Assembly (NCBI GenBank): GCA_024707265.1
Contig: JANQAB010000010.1
Location: 310,001-374,000, forward strand
Direction of reading: 5' to 3'
DNA length: 64,000 nt
From: Sporocytophaga sp.
Lineage (GTDB): Bacteria; Bacteroidota; Bacteroidia; Cytophagales; Cytophagaceae
Below the pieces are notes generated by a model that was given only the letters and a program-made list of their open reading frames with translations, was not told where the DNA came from and did no database searches. Every line of letters starts with the position of its first letter. Positions within the stretch are counted from its first letter, which is position 1. A program made the position numbers and the translations under genes. Shown in pieces: positions 58,176-64,000 of the stretch.

Positions 58176-58790
58176 TGTTTTTTTTTTAGATTAACATCAT
58201 TTTTTTTTAATTAAAGATCAATAGTATATCACTCAATCCTGATAATTTAAACTGAATAAAACTAAAATATTAGCTGTTGCGACTTATATATTCAACAGAT
58301 AATCAATGTATTACAAATATATAATTAAATAGATATGCGCAGGAATAATTTTAAACAATCGGATATGGTCAAATTGACTTAATAGAATATTGAAGCTTAA
58401 ATAGTGTGTTATAGCAAGTTGAAATCAGCCTGTGCGATTTTCCAGAGAATGAAACATTGTATAAAAAAGCTTTTAAGGCTATATAAAAATTAAATGCAGG
58501 TCTCTTCATTGGAGGCTCACAAGAGAATACATCTTATTTCTAAGGAAGATTTAAATATTTGACAAAAATTAAATATTATCTGGTTATAATATCGCCAGCC
58601 TTTGATAAAAGCAATTGAGGAAGAGTTGGAGATCTGTCATCTTCCTAATCGAGAATTCCTTTTCTAACTTGTAATTTCACTTTGCAAGATTGTAATCCAA
58701 TATTATAGGCATCTAATTACTTTTTTCTACCTAGAAATCACATTTTCCTGATAAAGATTGAATATTTGAAAGAAAAAGAAAAAGAAAAAC

Positions 58791-58822
58791 AAAAAGCCAA
58801 TCCCTCACAGAATTGGCCTTTT
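58791..58822 (-). terminator. Rho-independent terminator after the globin gene
   Basis: AGCCAAT and ATTGGCC pair around a 10-base loop, followed by a T-run on the minus strand, about 27 bases past the globin stop. Confidence 0.85.
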
Positions 58823-58847
58823 AAATTCGAAAAAAAATGAAGTCCCC

Positions 58848-59228
58848 TTAGTCCTCCAGAAGTCCCATTCTATATTGAAATGTAAGAGCTATCTGCTCTC
58901 CTTTTACTTTTGCCATGTCCGCAACTGGCCCAGAAAACTGCTCATCTATATTAGCCTTAAATAGTCGAAGCCAGGTATCAAAGTGCTTGGATTCAATGGG
59001 CAACTGAGCATGAACAGGAAATGGCCGACCTTTATATTCGGGTATTCCTAGTAATAGATAATTCCAGAATTGATACATTTTAGGTAAATGTTTTTCCCAG
59101 TTAACTTTTGAAAAGTCATTAAAAACATATGACAACAACTCATCTTTGTTCACCTTTTCGTAAAAGGAATTTACCATAAGTATTACATCTTCTTCAGATG
59201 CAATATCCTTTAATCGGTCTGTTACCAT
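58848..59228 (-). CDS. Group III truncated hemoglobin
   Basis: This 126-residue globin has the truncated-hemoglobin pattern: an N-terminal helix (DVILMVNSFYEKVNKDELLS), KVNWEKHLPKMYQFWNYLLL, and HFDTWLRLFKANID with the proximal His. Group III members are thought to act in oxygen or nitric-oxide handling under microaerobic conditions. It begins 1 base after the desaturase stop, so the two are coupled. Confidence 0.9.
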   Translation of the reverse strand: MVTDRLKDIASEEDVILMVNSFYEKVNKDELLSYVFNDFSKVNWEKHLPKMYQFWNYLLLGIPEYKGRPFPVHAQLPIESKHFDTWLRLFKANIDEQFSGPVADMAKVKGEQIALTFQYRMGLLED

Positions 59229-59229
59229 A

Positions 59230-59976
59230 TCACATATAGTTTAAGTCGTTATTCAGTTTAAGTTTTATTACACCAACAAAGTTAAGGAGCTTTATAACCG
59301 GATAAGTTGGATCGAACTCATGCCATTTAACACCGAAGTTTGCTCTTCCTCCAAGCTTGTGATGGTTATTATGATAGCTCTCTCCCATCATAAGAAAATC
59401 AAATGGAAGTAAATTCTTAGCTGTATCTGATACTTTGAAATTTACATATCCGAATTTATGTGCAAACCAATTGATGATTGCTCCATGTACAGGTCCCATT
59501 AAATAGTGGATCGGTAACAACAAATACATCCACCATGCAGTGGCAAATTCCATATAAACAAGCGTATAAAGTACTCCCCATCCAATCCTGACAGCCCAAG
59601 TATCACCGATCTTTTCAATAAATCCCCAATAAGGTACACCTTTGGTAAATTTTGCATCAATATTGGCTCTATGGTTTAAAACATCATTATAAATATTTTT
59701 TGTCTTCCACATCATATCAAAAAGATTTCTGGAATATGAAGGAGAATGTGGATCTTTATCAGTATCGGCATATGCATGATGCAATCTGTGCATAACACCG
59801 TATGCATATGGACTTAAATAAGACGATCCCTGGAATACGAAGGTCATCATGTAAAATACTTTTTCCCAGGTTTTACTCATAGTAAACATTTGATGAGCTG
59901 CATACCTGTGAAGAAAGAATGTCTGGGCAAACAAAGAAAGGTACCAGTGCGCCAGAAAGAAATACAATATAATCAT
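59230..59976 (-). CDS. Membrane fatty-acid desaturase (delta-9 type)
   Basis: This 248-residue integral-membrane di-iron desaturase has the three histidine boxes HRYAAH, HRLHH and HNNHH. It has about four hydrophobic segments. It introduces a double bond in acyl chains using oxygen, which fits the neighbouring globin and oxidase genes. The start at 59976 (MIILYFFLAHWYLSLFAQTF) leaves a short N-terminus; a longer start is not visible. It is separated from hemN by the inverted repeat. Confidence 0.88.
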   Translation of the reverse strand: MIILYFFLAHWYLSLFAQTFFLHRYAAHQMFTMSKTWEKVFYMMTFVFQGSSYLSPYAYGVMHRLHHAYADTDKDPHSPSYSRNLFDMMWKTKNIYNDVLNHRANIDAKFTKGVPYWGFIEKIGDTWAVRIGWGVLYTLVYMEFATAWWMYLLLPIHYLMGPVHGAIINWFAHKFGYVNFKVSDTAKNLLPFDFLMMGESYHNNHHKLGGRANFGVKWHEFDPTYPVIKLLNFVGVIKLKLNNDLNYM

Positions 59977-60051
59977 ATAGTTAAGTTTAATAATTCATTT
60001 TATAATAAAGAGTAAAAAGACCTCCCCTAAAACTCTTCAACCCATTCTTTG

Positions 60052-60179
60052 TCATCCTGAGCCCCTGCGAAGGATCTGATAGTCACAAAATAATTTGCTT
60101 TATCAATCAAGAAGTTTGCAGATAGTTAAATTTTCATTCTTTTGGAAAGCTCAGATGTTTCGCAAGCTCAACATGACCA
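60052..60179. repeat. Intergenic inverted-repeat element (REP/MITE-like)
   Basis: GTCATCCTGAGC near 60052 and its partner GCTCAACATGACC at about 60168..60179 are near-perfect inverted copies; together with GCGAAGGATCTG and CAGATGTTTCGC they make about 27-base arms separated by ~75 bases. The phrase TCCTGAGC...GAAGGATCT recurs in intergenic regions of many Bacteroidota. It lies between hemN and the desaturase and could form a long hairpin. Confidence 0.6.
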
Positions 60180-60216
60180 AGTTTATGGTTTCAAGAGAAG
60201 AGTTAGAGAGGAGGTT

Positions 60217-61581
60217 TTATACTACCTTTGAAAACTTCACTTCCTTAGTTGATGTTGCATGCATCCTTGCATCAAGAGCCATGCATATATTCCTCATGAA
60301 AGGTTTTCCTTTTTCAGTTACTTCCAGAGAATATAATCCAAATCTGATAATGTCATCCTGCTCCAGCTCTTTCATCCTTCCGATTCCATCATACAAACCT
60401 ATCGATTGTTCCCCCGGATTTGACCAACTTGTATAAAATCTGCACATGATATTGAGTATATGTTGTCTTATAATCATATCCTGATTACTTAGAATATGGC
60501 CTTTAAACACTGGTATTTTACCTTCATTTACTTTAGCAATATAATCTTCCACTACTTTAACATTCTGAGCATACGCCCCCCACAGGTCACTGATAGCAGA
60601 AACGCCAAGTCCTATCAGTCTTGAAGTATATTGACTGGTATAACCCATGAAGTTTCTATGCAGGGTTTTATTAACTGAAGATTTATAAAGAGAATCTGAC
60701 TTTAGTGCAAAATGATCCATTCCTATTTCTATATAACCAGCCTGCTCCAGAAGGTCTCTTCCTCTTTCATATAAATTTCTTTTTGCTTCATCGGAAGGAA
60801 GATCAGCTTCTGAAAATTTTCTTTGTCCTGGCTTTATCCATGGCACATGCGCATAACTATAAAAAGCAATACGGTCTGGTTTCAGCTGTCTTACTTTTTG
60901 AACCGTATCTTCTATCCCTTTAATGGTTTGAAATGGCAAACCATATATAATATCATATCCTATAGAGGCGAATCCTATTGCCCTGGCTTTCTCTGTGACA
61001 GTTTTAACACTATCATAAGTCTGAATACGATGAATAGCATGTTGAACCACCGGGTCAAAATCCTGTATACCAAAACTTACTCTTCTGAAACCCAAATCAT
61101 AAAGTGTTTGTAGATGCTGCTCCGTTGTATTATTAGGATGCCCTTCAAATCCGAACTCAGCATCAGGTACTGTTGAGCAAGTATCAAGTATTCCGTCAAT
61201 AAGTTTTTTAAGGTTCTCTGGCTTAAAGAAAGTTGGAGTACCTCCTCCTAAATGAATTTCTTTAATCACCGGAGTTTTTTTCATGAGTTTTAAATACAAG
61301 TTCCATTCATTTAAAACCGCATTGATATATGGAATTTCCACATCATGATTTATTGTTATCCTTGTATTACATCCACAAAATGTGCAAAGACTTTCACAGT
61401 ATGGAAGATGTATATACAGGCTTACATCTTCATGATTATTACTAAATGATTTGAAAATTTCATCCTGCCATTTCTCTACATTAAATAAATCAATGTCCCA
61501 ATACGGCACAGTCGGATAACTGGTATATCTCGGCCCAGGCACATTGTATTTCCTGATAAGATTATTTCTTTCCATGTCCAT
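60217..61581 (-). CDS. hemN: Oxygen-independent coproporphyrinogen III oxidase
   Basis: This radical-SAM enzyme converts coproporphyrinogen III to protoporphyrinogen IX without oxygen. I choose the ATG at 61581 (MDMERNNLIRKYNVPGPRYT, 454 aa); an upstream start adds 20 unlikely residues. The [4Fe-4S] motif is CESLCTFC, followed by CG. HLGGGTPTFF and FGFEGHPNNTT are SAM-binding regions. It lies 4 bases after the SafE gene, in the cbb3-oxidase assembly operon, supplying heme at low oxygen. Confidence 0.94.
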   Translation of the reverse strand: MDMERNNLIRKYNVPGPRYTSYPTVPYWDIDLFNVEKWQDEIFKSFSNNHEDVSLYIHLPYCESLCTFCGCNTRITINHDVEIPYINAVLNEWNLYLKLMKKTPVIKEIHLGGGTPTFFKPENLKKLIDGILDTCSTVPDAEFGFEGHPNNTTEQHLQTLYDLGFRRVSFGIQDFDPVVQHAIHRIQTYDSVKTVTEKARAIGFASIGYDIIYGLPFQTIKGIEDTVQKVRQLKPDRIAFYSYAHVPWIKPGQRKFSEADLPSDEAKRNLYERGRDLLEQAGYIEIGMDHFALKSDSLYKSSVNKTLHRNFMGYTSQYTSRLIGLGVSAISDLWGAYAQNVKVVEDYIAKVNEGKIPVFKGHILSNQDMIIRQHILNIMCRFYTSWSNPGEQSIGLYDGIGRMKELEQDDIIRFGLYSLEVTEKGKPFMRNICMALDARMHATSTKEVKFSKVV

Positions 61582-61585
61582 ATTT

Positions 61586-62278
61586 TTAGTGACAAGTTTG
61601 ACTGTGACAACAACTGCGTACAGCACCTTTTGATGATACACTGGTATTTAAACCTCTCATGACAAGCATTACCCCAACAATACATCCTATTAATGGTATG
61701 ATCTTAAAAAAGACAGGTTTTATTTTTTCCCTTAAAATGTTTCCGGTTAGCCCCACTGCCAGCATCATAGGCATAGTGCCTAAACCAAATAACATCATAT
61801 AGATTGCACCGGATAATGAATCGCCTGTTGCAATGGCACTTAACAGGGTTATATATACAACACCACACGGTAGTAAGCCATTTAAGATCCCCAATGTAAA
61901 TAATGAAGTAAAGCTTGACTTCTGAAAATACTTTTGAAAACCAGCTTTCACTTTTTGATTTATAGAATTGGATAAATGATTAAATAAACCAATCTTAATT
62001 GGGTTATAAATGAAAATGATTGTCCCAATGATAAGAATGCCTGCACTTATTGAGAGCACTTTCTGCAGGCCCACAGCGACAAAACCTTCACCAATAAGCC
62101 CGGACACTAATCCAAATGAAGCATAGGTCAGTATTCTCCCTAAGTTATATAAGAGATATTTGAACAGCTTATTCCACTTATTAGTTGTCCTTACGGGTAA
62201 TGCAAAGGCCAAAGGACCGCACATTCCCAGGCAATGGAGACTGCTTACCAGCCCTATTATAAATGCAGCATAAAACAT
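61586..62278 (-). CDS. SafE/TauE-family membrane protein with Cys/His tail
   Basis: This 230-residue protein has about six membrane segments. The start MFYAAFIIGLVSSLHCLGMC and GPLAFALP match the SafE/CcoI-associated subfamily usually found beside ccoG-fixH. It ends in SCCHSQTCH, a possible copper-binding tail. Likely function: copper handling for cbb3 oxidase maturation; sulfite export is the family name, not evidence here. It overlaps closely with fixH (4 bases apart). Confidence 0.85.
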   Translation of the reverse strand: MFYAAFIIGLVSSLHCLGMCGPLAFALPVRTTNKWNKLFKYLLYNLGRILTYASFGLVSGLIGEGFVAVGLQKVLSISAGILIIGTIIFIYNPIKIGLFNHLSNSINQKVKAGFQKYFQKSSFTSLFTLGILNGLLPCGVVYITLLSAIATGDSLSGAIYMMLFGLGTMPMMLAVGLTGNILREKIKPVFFKIIPLIGCIVGVMLVMRGLNTSVSSKGAVRSCCHSQTCH

Positions 62279-62282
62279 AATA

Positions 62283-62717
62283 CTAGCTTATTATGATTGA
62301 CTTTTCATAGTAATATTTTTTTCCTCCCGAACTATAATCTACCTGCACTTTATAATACCCTTTCTGAAACAACTCTTTTCTGAAGACCTCAACACCATTT
62401 TTGGAATTGATAAGCCTTTTAACATCTTTATCAGCATCTGAAGGTCTAAAGAATAATACTTCACCGGTTATATTATTTTGTATTAGTTCATCAGGAAATT
62501 TTATAATCACGTTATTGTCTGATACAATGCAGCTTAAGGAATCCTTTAATTGCATCTGATTACTTTGCTTTTCAATCTGATTCTGAAACTGTAATTCTTT
62601 TGCATAATAATCTTCAGTTACAAGGTCAAAATCCTGTCTGAAAGCACTGATGACCAGAAAAGTCATGAAACATACAAAGCCCAGCGTTAGTATTGTAATT
62701 CTGTATCCCCAGCTCAT
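62283..62717 (-). CDS. ccoH: FixH/CcoH family protein
   Basis: This 144-residue protein has an N-terminal membrane helix (ILTLGFVCFMTFLVISAF) followed by DLVTEDYYAKELQFQNQI, the FixH pattern, and a beta-rich periplasmic domain. CcoH is required for stability of cbb3-type cytochrome c oxidase. Its gene lies 31 bases after ccoG and 4 bases before the SafE gene. Confidence 0.9.
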   Translation of the reverse strand: MSWGYRITILTLGFVCFMTFLVISAFRQDFDLVTEDYYAKELQFQNQIEKQSNQMQLKDSLSCIVSDNNVIIKFPDELIQNNITGEVLFFRPSDADKDVKRLINSKNGVEVFRKELFQKGYYKVQVDYSSGGKKYYYEKSIIIS

Positions 62718-62748
62718 CTTTTTAATATTTAGTTGATGTATAAAGTTG

Positions 62749-64000
62749 TCAGTTCAAAGGTCCTATGAAGCTTGTCGTTAAGGTTTCAAGCTCTTTGTCA
62801 TCTGAATAGACACCGATTTTTATTTTTGTTTTTATTTTTGTTTTTACTTTTGTTATATCAGCCTTACTCAATATAATAAATGCGGCAGTCTCTGCTGTCC
62901 CCTGAGAAGGAATTACCGGCTCTTTACCAACAAGTTTTATTTCCCCATACTCAGATAAAATTTTTATCTTTATTTTAATCTCTTTGCTTGTCTTGTTAAT
63001 CATTTTAATATTATAGAGATTGCTCACTTTATTATCAGGAAGCTCCTGAAAAGATACTCCCGGAGTACGCAAGATACTGGTCTCTATATCGGTCCTCATT
63101 AATAACAAGGCGAATATAAAACCGATCAGAACCAACAATACTGAAGTATATACTACAATTCTTGCAGTAATTTTAAAAGGTTTACTATTGGCAATACCTT
63201 CCTCCGAGTCCATTCTGATAAGCCCTTCCTGTAAGCCGACATTGCGCATCATAAAATTGCAGGCATCGATACAGGCTGTACAATTAGTGCATTCCATCTG
63301 GGTTCCGTTTCTGATATCAATCCCCATAGGGCAAACATTTACACACTGATTGCAATCAATACAATCTCCTTTTCCAGCTTCCTTGCGTGATTCTTTTGCT
63401 TTTAATTTCCCGCGTTTTTCACCTCTTACATAATCATAGGCAACGATCAGAGAATTCTTATCCAATAATACGCCCTGCAATCTACCGTAAGGACAAATTG
63501 TTGTACATACCTGCTCTCTTATTCTTGAAAAGACCAAGTAGAAGGCAAATGAAAATACGAGGTGTGCAGTAAACAATCCCGGATGGTTTGATGGATTTTC
63601 ATGCATGAGCTTCATTACCTTCTCACCCCCCCTTGATATAGCTCAGAAATATGCTGGCTATCAAGAAAGAGATACTGAAAAAGATAAAATGTTTAGATAC
63701 CTTTTTAAAAATCTTTTCAGTACTAAGAGGTGCTTTATCGAGAGCACCTCTTGTTTTCCAGTCACCTTCTATCCAGTATTCGATTTTCCGGAATACTGAC
63801 TCCATGAATATGGTCTGTGGACAAATCCATCCGCAAAAGACTCTTCCATAAACCATTGTAAATATTCCTATAAAGACAACAAAAGCAATCATTATCAAAA
63901 GAAATATATGAAAGTCCTGTGGCCAGAATATCTTTCCCAAAATGATAAACTTCCTTTCAACAATATTCAAAAGAAGCAGAGGCTCTCCGTCTATTTTGAT
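62749..64000 (-). CDS. ccoG: Cytochrome c oxidase accessory protein CcoG, 5' end beyond window and frameshifted as sequenced
   Basis: CcoG (RdxA/FixG) is a membrane ferredoxin involved in copper/heme maturation of cbb3 oxidase. The frame enters from the right edge (IKIDGEPLLLLNIVERKFII), so the true N-terminus lies outside. Motifs include YGRVFCGWICPQTIF, then ferredoxin Cys clusters (CIDCNQCVNVCPMGI; CTNCTACIDACNF). The frame breaks at seven G (plus-strand C at 63626..63632): SYIKGG-stop instead of SYIKGGEKVMKLMHENPSNH. One base fewer gives a continuous 416-codon partial gene. Confidence 0.92.

Noticed and set aside
58176..58847. Possible transposase remnant in the long gap before the globin gene
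   Set aside because: Only very short frames (about 22 codons) are readable and no inverted repeat or target duplication is visible.

Overview
The window is AT-rich DNA that looks like Bacteroidota, most likely order Cytophagales (a Cytophaga/Sporocytophaga-like gliding bacterium). The pointers are type IX secretion sorting tails (55980..58175, 39590..42622), a delta-60 repeat giant protein, DUF3857/transglutaminase proteins, a cbb3-oxidase assembly block with ccoG-fixH-SafE-hemN, the Bacteroidota promoter form TTG-N19/20-TAnnTTTG, and weak Shine-Dalgarno signals. Nearly all genes lie on the minus strand. I saw no rRNA, tRNA, CRISPR array, insertion sequence or prophage.

Layout from left to right: a delta-60 repeat secreted protein cut by the left edge (1-3657); a TetR regulator and a complete tripartite RND efflux operon (4.0-10.9 kb); a nitrate-assimilation block with a nitrite-reductase-like/rubredoxin protein, a GapN-type NADP aldehyde dehydrogenase and a fused nitrate reductase-flavoprotein (11.5-18.6 kb), whose two transcription units share the palindrome TAAGTA-N4-TACTTA; small housekeeping genes, then gyrA (19.1-26.4 kb); an SAM-I riboswitch followed at once by a 42-codon ORF ending in Cys-Cys-Cys, then an HPP membrane protein (28.0-29.4 kb); menA, a lipoprotein glutathione peroxidase, argS and speA (29.5-35.2 kb); a second SAM-I riboswitch driving a degenerate MetY-like PLP protein and an alpha/beta hydrolase (35.5-37.7 kb); an ECF sigma/membrane-protein/outer-membrane/T9SS adhesin cluster (38.2-44.9 kb); an envelope operon of a TPR-MORN repeat protein with one active-looking and one degenerate DUF3857-transglutaminase (45.7-52.9 kb) next to an OmpA-domain gene; a T9SS cargo with an HExxH motif; and a microaerobic block of truncated globin, desaturase, hemN, SafE, fixH and ccoG, cut by the right edge (58.8-64.0 kb).

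The strongest unexpected pattern concerns the reading frames. Ten genes, including the normally essential gyrA and argS, are broken by exactly one surplus base inside a homopolymer of 6-9 identical bases. An eleventh gene lacks one base. Removing the single base restores a full-length family protein in every recognisable case, and in two cases reveals a fusion: nitrite-reductase-like + rubredoxin, and OmpA domain + helical domain. Homopolymer overcalling in the assembly is the simplest explanation; transcriptional slippage or real decay would be the alternatives. I annotate these genes over their full restored extents and say so in each entry.

The best candidates for undescribed biology are the riboswitch plus tri-cysteine mini-ORF, the riboswitch-controlled MetY-like protein that seems to have lost its PLP lysine, and the secreted MORN scaffold with paired live/dead transglutaminases.
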